DNA from: Lachnospiraceae bacterium UBA3820
GTDB lineage: Bacteria; Bacillota; Clostridia; Lachnospirales; Lachnospiraceae
Length of the DNA stretch: 36,616 nucleotides
Assembly: GCA_002369325.1 (NCBI GenBank)
Contig: DFDU01000084.1
Location: 1-36,616, forward strand
Direction: 5' to 3'
In this document: in pieces, positions 7,178 through 15,105 of the stretch
Layout of the letters: each line of letters begins with the position of its first letter
How positions within the stretch are numbered: the stretch's first letter is position 1
Notes under the pieces: generated by a model
What the model saw: only the letters and a program-made list of their open reading frames with translations
Databases searched by the model: none
What the model was told of the DNA's origin: nothing
Position numbers and translations under genes: made by a program

Positions 7178-8836
7178 ATGAGATTTAAGAAATTTGCTGC
7201 ATCGGTAATTTGCGGAGCTATGTTATTAACAAGTGGGGGATTGGATAGCCTTACGGTTCAGGCTGCCGAATCTGAAGCTGTACAGGAAAATGTACAGGAT
7301 GTGCAAGAGGTTGAGCAGGAAGATGTCCTTGAAACAGATGAAGTTGCAGAACAGGATAATTTGGTTGAAACTGACATAACAGAGGAACAGGAAGAGTTTG
7401 TCGAACAGGAAGAAACAGTTGAAGCAGACATAACTGAAGAATCAGATGAAGCTGAAGAACCGACTGACTTGGTTGGCATGCAGGCTATTGAAAAAGATAA
7501 TGAGCCGATGACGGCCGGATTTACATTTCTTTGGACAAATGAATTTTTTAAATGTAAATCGGTAAAAAAAATAAAAGGCGGACGTACGTATGTTAAAACA
7601 GATAAAGGTGACCGACTGGATGGAAGTGTATCATACGGATACAATGATAAGGGAGAACTGATTAATGTAGTTTCGAACCGGGTGCTGGCTAATGGTAGTG
7701 AGACACTTACCATTGGATATGAATATTATGATAACGGTGATTTAAAGGCACAATATACCTATAAAGACGGAAAACTTCTGACATTATGTGACTTTGAATA
7801 TATATATGATACAAACGGTAACTGTATTCAGGAAAATTTTTATTATACGAGTTACCTTGAAAGTTCTGAAGAGTGGAAAGGAAAAAGATACTGCTTTGCC
7901 AAGTCATATTATGAATATGATGCAAAGGGAAATCGAATAAAAGAAACTGATGGGTACTATAATCAGATTATTTATTTTGATTATGATGCAAATAATAATT
8001 GTATCAAAAAACGAATATATAAAGAAGACGGAAAACTTGACGAAGTATATGAATATAATAAAGAAGGATTCTTTATAAAACATACACAATATGATGCAAA
8101 CGGAAATGAAACTATTGGTTCCGTAAATGAATATGTCTATTCCTATGATGCTGATGGAGACATAATAGGAATATTGAATAAAATGCATTATATCAATGAT
8201 ACGAGCGGTCAGATTTTTGAAAGAAGATATGAATTCGATTACGAACCTTCGCTTTCAACAACCGGTATCTACTGTGCAAGAAATTATCCTTCCATTCAGG
8301 CAGGTATAAATATTCAGAAGGCCAATCCAAATGCCACTGTAGAATACAGATGGGTTGCATGTAATAACAATAATCCTGATAAGTGGTTTGAAGTAAGCCC
8401 TTGGACAAAGAATAATAACTGGATGGATTGGACTCCGAAGGAATACGGCGGATATGTGTTCGTATGTTACGCAAGAATAGTAGGTCATCCGGAGACAGAG
8501 ATACAGTGTTCATTCGGAACAGAATATCACAAATATATTAAAGGTATCTGTCAGATGCCGTATCCGGGTGAAGGCGGTGGATATCTCATAGGTATAGAAA
8601 GCTATGATAATCCGAATAATTCATATCAATATGAAATGTTGATACTTGACTGTAACCTTTATATGCAGGGTAAAGATGCATGGGTATATACAACCGGAAG
8701 ATGCGGCGCGGAAGGAAACTGTCTTTGGACAGTATGGCAACCTGTATATGGTTACTACTGGACATTGTTCAGGATTTATGATTCAAACGGCAAACTGCTT
8801 GACGAGGCCTGTTATGGATTTGAGAATGTAAATTAA
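7178..8836 (+). CDS. Secreted YD-repeat-like protein, paralogue 2
   Basis: A 552-residue paralogue of the protein encoded at 4146. It has a signal peptide (MRFKKFAASVICGAMLLTSG, then cleavage near VQAA), an 80-residue Glu/Val-rich linker with irregular EQEE and ETD units, YD-type repeats (YEYDAKGNRIKET, FDYDANNNCIKKR, YEYNKEGFF) and the same two W/Y-rich C-terminal modules. The last 260 bases are almost identical to those of the first paralogue, while the signal peptide and linker differ, so the 3' ends have probably been homogenised by gene conversion. AAGGGGG at 7162-7168 supports ATG 7178. Like its partner it has no visible wall anchor. The function is unknown; surface adhesion or carbohydrate binding would be guesses. 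Confidence 0.8.
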   Translation: MRFKKFAASVICGAMLLTSGGLDSLTVQAAESEAVQENVQDVQEVEQEDVLETDEVAEQDNLVETDITEEQEEFVEQEETVEADITEESDEAEEPTDLVGMQAIEKDNEPMTAGFTFLWTNEFFKCKSVKKIKGGRTYVKTDKGDRLDGSVSYGYNDKGELINVVSNRVLANGSETLTIGYEYYDNGDLKAQYTYKDGKLLTLCDFEYIYDTNGNCIQENFYYTSYLESSEEWKGKRYCFAKSYYEYDAKGNRIKETDGYYNQIIYFDYDANNNCIKKRIYKEDGKLDEVYEYNKEGFFIKHTQYDANGNETIGSVNEYVYSYDADGDIIGILNKMHYINDTSGQIFERRYEFDYEPSLSTTGIYCARNYPSIQAGINIQKANPNATVEYRWVACNNNNPDKWFEVSPWTKNNNWMDWTPKEYGGYVFVCYARIVGHPETEIQCSFGTEYHKYIKGICQMPYPGEGGGYLIGIESYDNPNNSYQYEMLILDCNLYMQGKDAWVYTTGRCGAEGNCLWTVWQPVYGYYWTLFRIYDSNGKLLDEACYGFENVN

Positions 8837-8845
8837 ATCATTTGA

Positions 8846-9241
8846 GTTTAAGAAAAAGGAGTCACGGGCTGTGGCTTCTTTTTTCGTATTAGTGGTCGGC
8901 TGAATTTGTAGGGTATATCTGCCGGAATTTAGGGTTTGAAGGTCGTCATGGCATTACAGAGTAAAACTATAAAGCCCTATGCTGTATCCTGCCATCGATT
9001 TGCTAAATCAGAACATTCACATTCTTGTTCTTTACACAAAACCGAAAACTCGCTACGCTCAGACAATTCGGTTTCTGAGTAAAGAACTGCGAATCTTCAT
9101 TTCTGATTTGACGCAAATCGGGCAAATTTATACAGCATATGGCGTTACGCTTTATTCTGTATTACGCCATGACGACATTTAGTTTGTTATACGGCAGATA
9201 TACCCATATTCAGCCGACACGCTGTCGCGTGAGAAAACCGG
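8846..9241. repeat. Long palindromic repeat element, copy B
   Basis: This is the second copy of the element at 2813-3206, in the same orientation and beginning right after a stop codon with the same terminator hairpin. Left-arm blocks such as GTCGGCTGAAT, GGTATATCTGCC and GTCGTCATGGC have inverted counterparts near the right end (TTCAGCCGAC, GGCAGATATACC, GCCATGACGAC). The inner arm pair ATGCTGTAT/ATACAGCAT is a perfect match here but has one mismatch in copy A, so pairing is retained despite base changes. Similarity to copy A ends at about AACCGG (9236-9241). Confidence 0.85.
8853..8884 (+). terminator. Terminator at left edge of repeat copy B
   Basis: GGAGTCAC (8858-8865) pairs with GTGGCTTC (8871-8878), using G-U pairs, and is followed by T. 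It ends the second YD-repeat transcript and is homologous to the hairpin after rplQ. Confidence 0.72.
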
Positions 9242-9378
9242 AATCGTTTTTTTTGCAAAAAAATATGTTTTAGACTTGATTAATCCATCATAAAACTTGA
9301 CATTTTAAGTGTATTATTACAAAATGAAATTATAATTGTTTAACAAGAAAGATAAAACGAATTATCTTGGAGGATGGT
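9242..9378 (+). promoter_or_regulatory. AT-rich upstream region of the kinase gene
   Basis: A TTGACA at 9297-9302 is a good -35 candidate, but only poor -10 boxes (for example TACAAA at 15 bases spacing) follow, so the promoter assignment is tentative. TTGGAGG at 9367-9373 is the ribosome binding site for ATG 9379. Confidence 0.35.
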
Positions 9379-11073
9379 ATGAGGATTAATCTATGTGTGA
9401 ATTGCATGAATGATATGGGAGAGGCAATTGTCTGCCCACATTGCGGTTATGATGAGCAAAATAATATTCAATCAGGAACATTTATAAAAAGGAGAACAAT
9501 ATTAAATGGCAGATATATTGTTGGAAATGCCATGGGTCAGGGGGGCTTTGGCATTACATATATAGGCTTTGATATGCTTCTTAATACCAAAGTTGCCATA
9601 AAAGAGTATTTCCCAATGGGCAATGTGATTCGTGACAATATGTCGGGAAATACGGTGCAATGGACATCATCGCAGTTTAGTGATTATGATTGGAAAGCAG
9701 GCTGTGAGAAGTTTATTGCTGAAGCACAAAAAATGGCCAAGCTTAATGCAGTGGCAGGAATTGTTTCAGTACATGATACATTTTATGAAAACGGTACATC
9801 CTATATTGTTATGGATTACGTTGATGGAATTACATTAAAGAATTATATAAAAAAAGAAGGCTTGATATCTCATGAGAGAATAGTTGATTTGTTCGCGCCT
9901 CTTTTAAAAAGTCTTGCAAAGGCTCATAAGAACGGTCTTATACACAGAGATATAAGCCCTGACAATATAATGATTAATGAAGACGGCGAGCTTATGCTTC
10001 TTGATCTGGGAGCTGCAAAGGATTTAAATTATAACAGTAATGAGTTTTCGATGCCTGTTATGAAAATGGGCTTTTCACCTGCTGAACAATATGTAACCAA
10101 GGGCGATATTGGCCCGTGGACGGATGTTTATGCAATGTGTGCAACGATTTATTATTGTATATATGGCAAAGTTCCGCCTGACTCTATGGAAAGACTTATG
10201 GCGGATGAATTAAACTTCCCTCAGACTTCTTACGGAAAGCTCCCTGATGATTTTGTTGCGACATTAGCCGCAGGTCTGGCAAATCGAAAAGAAGAACGTA
10301 TACAGACAATGAATGAATTACTGGATGGACTGGAAGGTAAGATAAAGTTCGATAAAAGGACATCTGAAAACAATAATACACAGCCTGTCAACACGAATGT
10401 ACAGCCGACAATGCCTGCACCGAATTACAATGCAGGAGCTGTAAATATGAATATACAGCCAACAATGCCTGCACCGGGTTACAATGCAGGAGCTGTGAAT
10501 ATGAATATTCAGCCGACAGCACCGGCTCCGAATTATAATTCAAGACCTGCAAATCCTAATGTAAGGCAAAATCCTCAGGCAAGGGGATATAATGTTAGAC
10601 CGCAGAATAATGCGGTTCCAAGAGCTAACGGTAATAAAAAAACTGTTGCTATATTCGGCTCTTTGGCCTTGATTGCGGTAGTTCTTATAGTGGTATTACT
10701 GGTTGTAAAGCCTTTTTCAAACAGTGACAATGATTCGTCAGGCAGGACAACCCAATCTGCCTATAAAACAACCGAAGAAAGTGTTGCGGGAGTATACAAG
10801 CTTAGTTCTTTCGGCGGATACAGCATTTCTGAGTTAAAAAACCAGGCTGATAAAACAGGAACGAATATCGATGAACTTGATACATTTAAAATACAGCTTT
10901 TTTCAGACGGCTCTTTTAGCTTACAATATTCGAGTGAGTATCAAACCGGAACTTATGAAATTTCCGGTGAAACTATTTATTTAACAGTAGATGGAGATAC
11001 GGAGGTCGGAACCATCAAAAATGGTTCGATAACTGTAGGCTCAGGTGATGAGATGATGGTATTTACGAAGTAA
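9379..11073 (+). CDS. Transmembrane Ser/Thr protein kinase with zinc ribbon and lipoprotein-like outer domain
   Basis: A 564-residue receptor-type eukaryotic-like kinase. Residues 6-22 form a zinc ribbon (C6-x2-C9, C19-x2-C22). The kinase domain (about 44-315) has the glycine loop GQGGFG at 53-58, Lys75 in VAIK, the catalytic loop HRDISPDN with D191, D209 in DLG instead of DFG, and SPAEQY in the activation-segment end. A Pro/Asn-rich linker of 18-residue repeats follows (340-411), then one membrane helix (about 423-444) and an outer domain of about 110 residues. That outer domain (GVYKLSSFGG to the C-terminus) is homologous to the whole mature lipoprotein encoded next door at 11168. GGAGG at 9369-9373 selects ATG 9379. 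Substrates and ligand are unknown. The HRDxS variant replaces the usual HRDxK lysine, a feature seen in some bacterial kinases, so activity is likely but unproven. Confidence 0.88.
   Translation: MRINLCVNCMNDMGEAIVCPHCGYDEQNNIQSGTFIKRRTILNGRYIVGNAMGQGGFGITYIGFDMLLNTKVAIKEYFPMGNVIRDNMSGNTVQWTSSQFSDYDWKAGCEKFIAEAQKMAKLNAVAGIVSVHDTFYENGTSYIVMDYVDGITLKNYIKKEGLISHERIVDLFAPLLKSLAKAHKNGLIHRDISPDNIMINEDGELMLLDLGAAKDLNYNSNEFSMPVMKMGFSPAEQYVTKGDIGPWTDVYAMCATIYYCIYGKVPPDSMERLMADELNFPQTSYGKLPDDFVATLAAGLANRKEERIQTMNELLDGLEGKIKFDKRTSENNNTQPVNTNVQPTMPAPNYNAGAVNMNIQPTMPAPGYNAGAVNMNIQPTAPAPNYNSRPANPNVRQNPQARGYNVRPQNNAVPRANGNKKTVAIFGSLALIAVVLIVVLLVVKPFSNSDNDSSGRTTQSAYKTTEESVAGVYKLSSFGGYSISELKNQADKTGTNIDELDTFKIQLFSDGSFSLQYSSEYQTGTYEISGETIYLTVDGDTEVGTIKNGSITVGSGDEMMVFTK
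10396..10611 (+). repeat. Tandem 54-bp repeat inside the kinase linker
   Basis: Four consecutive 54-base units encode 18 residues each: NVQPTMPAPNYNAGAVNM, NIQPTMPAPGYNAGAVNM, NIQPTAPAPNYNSRPANP and a degenerate fourth. The first two are nearly identical in DNA. The linker is disordered-looking and its copy number may vary between strains. Confidence 0.9.
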
Positions 11074-11100
11074 GCAAGATTATTAAATAAGCCTAATTAC

Positions 11101-11130
11101 TTGACTTTTGTGGTACAAATGTGGTATAAG
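11101..11130 (+). promoter_or_regulatory. Promoter of the lipoprotein gene
   Basis: TTGACT (11101-11106), 18 bases, TATAAG (11125-11130), preceded by TGG so that it reads as an extended -10. It begins 28 bases after the kinase stop codon, so the lipoprotein can be expressed independently of the kinase. Confidence 0.6.
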
Positions 11131-11167
11131 TATGAGGTAACTTTTGTTAAAAAAAAAGGAGAGAAAA

Positions 11168-11539
11168 ATGAAAAGAATTATTACAACATTACTTATGATT
11201 GCAACTCTTATGATTTTATGCGTAGGATGTGGTAAAGGTAGCAAGGACGTTTCAGGAACTTACAAAATCACTTCTATCGGTGGACAGAGTGTAGCTGATT
11301 TACAGAAGCAGTACGATGATGCCGGAATGGATGTTAAGATTGCAGATATGTTCAAGATGGAGCTTAAGTCAGACGGAACTTTCACTATGGAGTATTCAGG
11401 TGAGACTCAGAGCGGAACTTACAAGGTTGACGGTGAGAAGATTTCTATGACTATTGATGGAGATACTGAGGAAGGTACTATCAAAGACGGTAAGATTACT
11501 TTAGGATCAGGCGATGATGCTATGGAATTTTCTAAGTAA
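11168..11539 (+). CDS. Lipoprotein sharing the kinase outer domain
   Basis: A 123-residue lipoprotein. The hydrophobic N-terminus (MKRIITTLLMIATLMILCVG) is followed by a lipobox-type Cys in CVGC; Cys at the -3 position is atypical. The mature part is a beta-rich domain with SGTYKITSIGGQSVADLQKQ, KSDGTF, SGTYKVDGEKISMTIDGDTE and EGTIKDGKITLGSGDD. It aligns end to end with the C-terminal outer domain of the kinase encoded just upstream and looks lipocalin-like. AAAGGAGA at 11155-11162 selects ATG 11168 over an earlier in-frame start at 11144. The domain's ligand is unknown. Codon use here favours AAG and ACT more than in the kinase gene, suggesting higher expression. Confidence 0.85.
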   Translation: MKRIITTLLMIATLMILCVGCGKGSKDVSGTYKITSIGGQSVADLQKQYDDAGMDVKIADMFKMELKSDGTFTMEYSGETQSGTYKVDGEKISMTIDGDTEEGTIKDGKITLGSGDDAMEFSK

Positions 11540-11561
11540 TATAGCTTTTAAGTAAAAAATG

Positions 11562-11590
11562 GAAGCAGGTTTATACCTGCTTCTTTTTTT
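11562..11590 (+). terminator. Terminator after lipoprotein gene
   Basis: GAAGCAGGT and ACCTGCTTC form a nine-pair perfect stem with a four-base loop and a following T-run. It closes the accessory block before the ECF genes. Confidence 0.93.
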
Positions 11591-11642
11591 GGCAAAAATA
11601 TGGTAGAATATGCGTTAGTATAAATGGTTTTGGTGACAGTTA

Positions 11643-13400
11643 ATGATTAAGATTAAAAATCTCGAATTTGAATATTATGAACGCGATGACGATGAAAATC
11701 TCACGGATATGATTAATGCCATACGTGGGATTAATTTTGATGCAAAGAAGGGCGATTTTATAGCCGTGGCCGGTCGAAACGGTTCCGGCAAAAGCACATT
11801 TGCAAAGATACTTAATTGCCTTATTTCTCCGATAGAGGGAACCGTAATTATCGGAGGCATAGATGCGATAAACGGTACGGATGATGAGATCATGAAAATA
11901 AGAAAAAAGGTTGGAATGGTTTTTCAAAATCCGGACAATCAGATTATAGGAAGTGTGGTTTCCGAAGATGTAGCCTTCGGTGCCGAAAACATCGGAATAC
12001 CCGAAAAGGAGCTTTGGGAAAGGGTATTGGATGCACTTGATAAGTCGGGACTTGGCACAAAGCTTTCGGATAGAAGGATAAGCGAGCTCAGCGGAGGTGA
12101 AAAACAAAAGACAGCTATCGCAGGAGTTCTTGCCATGAAGCCTTCATGTATAGTTTTCGATGAAGCAACAAGCATGCTGGATAACGAATCGCGTTTTGAA
12201 ATACTTAATTGCATTAAGGATTTAAATAAGAAACTCGGAATTACGGTTATAATGATTACTCACAATATGGATGAACTTTTATTTGCCGATTATATCTATA
12301 TTATGAACAAGGGCAGGATTTTTATGAGAGGTACAAAGGAAAGCATATTTTCGAGGAAAGATGAGCTTATATCGGCAGGGCTTGAAGTACCTGTAATCGT
12401 TGATATAAAAGATAAGCTTTTTGATGCAGGTGTTTTAAGAGACAGAAGTATATATTCGGTTGATGCTCTTATAGCAAGACTTAAAAAAGAGCATCCGAAC
12501 AAATTCTTTCTTGATGTGAAGATGGAAAGATATAATATGTCAAAAAAGAATGTCAATCCAACAAATGCCGTTTTGTTTAATCATGCCGGCTATTCATATG
12601 GAAATAATGAAGTATTAAGGGATATTTCCTTTGACATAGGTAAGGGTGAATATGTTGCGATAATCGGGAGGACAGGAGCAGGAAAATCAACCTTGCTTCA
12701 GCTTATACCGGCACTTATTAAATCAAAAACGGAAATGGTTTATGTCGATGGCGTCGATATCATGGAAAAGGCTGCTGATTTAAAGAAAGTCAGAAGTAAG
12801 ATAGGATATGTTTTTCAATTTCCTGAGCAGCAGCTTTTTGCAAAAAATGTATATGAGGATGTGGTATTCGGCCCGAGAAATATGGGAGTGACCGAGGTTG
12901 AAGCCGAAAAAAGAGCTTACGAGGCAATCGAGCTTGTAGGTCTTTCCGATGAAGTTTACGATATGCCCGTCAGCAAGCTTTCGGGTGGAGAAAAAAGAAG
13001 GGTGGCACTTGCAGGGGTGCTTGCCATGCAACCGGAATATTTGATACTTGATGAGCCTGTTTCCGGACTGGATCCCGAGGGCAAAAAAAATATGCTTGAT
13101 ATAATAGAAGCACTTAATAAAGAAGCAGGCATAACCATAATAATGGTAAGTCATGATCCGGAAAGCGTAGCAAGGTATGCGGACAGACTTATAGTTTTGG
13201 ATGATGGACAGAAAATTTCGGAGGGAAATCCGTGTGAGGTTTTTTATGATTTGTATATAAACAAAAAAATAAAAAGCCCGGTAGAACTTCCTGTTGCAAT
13301 GCAACTGTTGACCGGATTACGCAATGAAGGTCTGGAGGTTTCCTGTCTTAATTCAAATCCGGAAAAGGCAGTTGAAGATATTGTTACTGCGCTTATCTGA
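11643..13400 (+). CDS. Fused energy-coupling factor (ECF) transporter ATPase, two ABC domains
   Basis: A 585-residue protein carrying both ATPase domains of the ECF vitamin/metal uptake module in one chain. The first domain (about 1-275) has Walker A GRNGSGKST at 44-52, Q-loop VFQNPDNQ, signature LSGGEKQ and Walker B CIVFDEAT. The second (about 305-560) has Walker A GRTGAGKST at 342-350, Q-loop VFQFPEQQ, signature LSGGEKRR and Walker B LILDEP. In most Firmicutes these are two genes, ecfA1 and ecfA2, of about 280 residues each. The adjoining ecfT gene confirms the role as the group-II ECF module, which pairs with separately encoded S components. The ribosome binding site before ATG 11643 is weak (GGTGA). 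Confidence 0.93.
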   Translation: MIKIKNLEFEYYERDDDENLTDMINAIRGINFDAKKGDFIAVAGRNGSGKSTFAKILNCLISPIEGTVIIGGIDAINGTDDEIMKIRKKVGMVFQNPDNQIIGSVVSEDVAFGAENIGIPEKELWERVLDALDKSGLGTKLSDRRISELSGGEKQKTAIAGVLAMKPSCIVFDEATSMLDNESRFEILNCIKDLNKKLGITVIMITHNMDELLFADYIYIMNKGRIFMRGTKESIFSRKDELISAGLEVPVIVDIKDKLFDAGVLRDRSIYSVDALIARLKKEHPNKFFLDVKMERYNMSKKNVNPTNAVLFNHAGYSYGNNEVLRDISFDIGKGEYVAIIGRTGAGKSTLLQLIPALIKSKTEMVYVDGVDIMEKAADLKKVRSKIGYVFQFPEQQLFAKNVYEDVVFGPRNMGVTEVEAEKRAYEAIELVGLSDEVYDMPVSKLSGGEKRRVALAGVLAMQPEYLILDEPVSGLDPEGKKNMLDIIEALNKEAGITIIMVSHDPESVARYADRLIVLDDGQKISEGNPCEVFYDLYINKKIKSPVELPVAMQLLTGLRNEGLEVSCLNSNPEKAVEDIVTALI

Positions 13401-13474
13401 CAATAATGAAATTATAGATATTATAATTTGGTGAAATCTGAAGATAATAAGTTTTTTTATAGTTTGGAGTAAGT

Positions 13475-14254
13475 ATGCTAAAAGATATAACATTAGGACA
13501 ATTTTATAGTGTTAAATCGCCCATACATGAGCTGGATCCAAGGGTTAAAATTCGTTTTGTACTTGTATATATAATGCTTTCGCTACTTGACAGAAACCTT
13601 TATCTGTTCGGACTTTTATCGATAGTTTGTCTTACTGCCGTATATCTTTCAAATGTACCGATAAGGCATATGTTAAAAGGCATGAGAGGAATAATATTGT
13701 TTATCCTGCTTTGCTCTCTTATAAACAGCTTTACTGTTTACGGAGAGGTTTTATTCAGTCTCGGGGCATTTGAGGTTACGGTAGAAGGTGTGCTTAAATC
13801 GGTTTATGTATTTTGGAGAATGCTTTTGATTATCATTATGTCTTCTCTTCTGATGTATACTACAACACCGACTGAGCTTACTGACGGACTTGAAAAATGC
13901 TTTGCCCTAAAGGGTAATGTGGCAATGGGAATAACGATTGCTTTAAGATTTATTCCGGTACTTATGGAAGAACTGGACAGAATAATGAAGGCGCAGGAAA
14001 TGCGAGGTGCCGAATTCAAAAAAGGCGGACCGATAAGACGAATAAAGAGTTCAAGAACCGTTATCATCCCATTGTTTCAAAATTCAATCGACAGAGCAAA
14101 GTGCCTTGCGGAGGCTATGGATTCCAGATGTTATACGGGAGGAAAAAACAGGACAAAGCTAAGACCTCTAAAATATACCGCAATTGATGGGCTGGTTTAT
14201 ATCTTATTATTGTTGTTGCTTATAGTCGGGATATATTTTATAATAAAATTCTGA
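13475..14254 (+). CDS. ecfT: ECF transporter transmembrane component T
   Basis: A 259-residue membrane protein that couples the ECF ATPases to substrate-binding S components. The N-terminus (LGQFYSVKSPIHELDPRVKI) is the classic EcfT opening. There are about five hydrophobic helices, and the two coupling-helix motifs are visible: AQEMRGAEF and AMDSRCYTGG. These contact the grooves of the two ATPase domains. TTTGGAG at 13462-13469 fits ATG 13475. It lies 74 bases after the fused ATPase gene and upstream of truA, the normal Firmicute order. Confidence 0.94.
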   Translation: MLKDITLGQFYSVKSPIHELDPRVKIRFVLVYIMLSLLDRNLYLFGLLSIVCLTAVYLSNVPIRHMLKGMRGIILFILLCSLINSFTVYGEVLFSLGAFEVTVEGVLKSVYVFWRMLLIIIMSSLLMYTTTPTELTDGLEKCFALKGNVAMGITIALRFIPVLMEELDRIMKAQEMRGAEFKKGGPIRRIKSSRTVIIPLFQNSIDRAKCLAEAMDSRCYTGGKNRTKLRPLKYTAIDGLVYILLLLLLIVGIYFIIKF

Positions 14255-14333
14255 ATTATAAAACTTGCAAATTTAATGTTATGAAATTTTATAGATAAAA
14301 ATCTTTTGGGATATTTCATTTACAGAGGTTTAT

Positions 14334-15071
14334 ATGATAAGAGTCAAGCTTACTATTGCATATGATGGTACAAACTACTGCGGATGGCAGATACAGGACA
14401 ATGGAATAACGATAGAAGAGGTTATAAACAAAAAGCTTTCGGAGCTTCTTAATGAGGATATAAAGGTGATCGGTGCAAGCAGAACCGATTCGGGTGTACA
14501 TGCCATGGGAAATGTAGCCGTATTTGATACCGAAACCAGAATACCTGCGGAAAAGATTTCCTTCGCACTTAATCAAAGACTGCCTGACGATATAAGGATA
14601 ACCAATTCATGTCAGGTTGCCGATGATTTTCATCCGCGATTTTGCGATACGATAAAAACTTATGAATATAGGATATGGAATGACAGATTTCCTAATCCTT
14701 TGGTAAGACTTTATTCGAAATTTGTTTATTATAATATAGATATTGATAAAATGCAGGAGGCAGCCGACTATCTTATAGGTGAGCATGATTTTAAATCATT
14801 TTGCACACCGAGAACACAGGTTGAAACAACCGTAAGAACCGTCACTGATATAAGCTTTAGAAAAGAAGGCAAAATGATTATTATGACGATTAAAGGAACG
14901 GGCTTTTTGTATAATATGGTTCGTATAATAATGGGAACCCTGTTAAAATGCGGTATGGGCATGTATGAGCCGTTGCATGTAAAGGAAATTCTTGAGGCGT
15001 GCGACAGGGCAAAGGCGGGACCGAAGTCCGAAGCCTGCGGCCTTACATTGGTTGGTATTGAGTATTTGTAG
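14334..15071 (+). CDS. truA: tRNA pseudouridine(38-40) synthase
   Basis: TruA converts uridines 38-40 of the anticodon stem-loop to pseudouridine. The 245-residue protein has normal length. It shows IAYDGTNYCGWQ at the N-terminus, the catalytic Asp52 in ASRTDSGVHA, FHPRF and YEYRIWN in the middle, and GTGFLYNMVRIIMGTL near the C-terminus. AGAGG at 14324-14328 supports ATG 14334. The position after ecfT is conserved in Firmicutes; the rplM-rpsI pair that often follows is not here. Confidence 0.96.
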   Translation: MIRVKLTIAYDGTNYCGWQIQDNGITIEEVINKKLSELLNEDIKVIGASRTDSGVHAMGNVAVFDTETRIPAEKISFALNQRLPDDIRITNSCQVADDFHPRFCDTIKTYEYRIWNDRFPNPLVRLYSKFVYYNIDIDKMQEAADYLIGEHDFKSFCTPRTQVETTVRTVTDISFRKEGKMIIMTIKGTGFLYNMVRIIMGTLLKCGMGMYEPLHVKEILEACDRAKAGPKSEACGLTLVGIEYL

Positions 15072-15105
15072 ATAAAAAAATATATAATATAAGGAGGATA
15101 AACAA

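Noticed and set aside
4146..8836. YD-repeat genes as polymorphic (RHS) toxins
   Set aside because: RHS toxins have a conserved core and a variable C-terminal toxin followed by an immunity gene. Here the C-terminus is the conserved part, the proteins are short, and no immunity-like gene follows either copy.
8979..9182. 67-codon open frame inside element B similar to one in copy A
   Set aside because: It shares residues with the frame in copy A only because the DNA is nearly identical; there is no ribosome site, and the frame lies in the hairpin arms.
2821..9241. Paired repeats as ends of a composite transposon
   Set aside because: The repeats are direct and contain no transposase gene; no target duplication could be identified. 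A bracketed cassette removable by homologous recombination is a simpler reading.
10396..10611. Short tandem repeat as a CRISPR-like array
   Set aside because: The units are contiguous, in frame and lack spacers; they encode the kinase linker.
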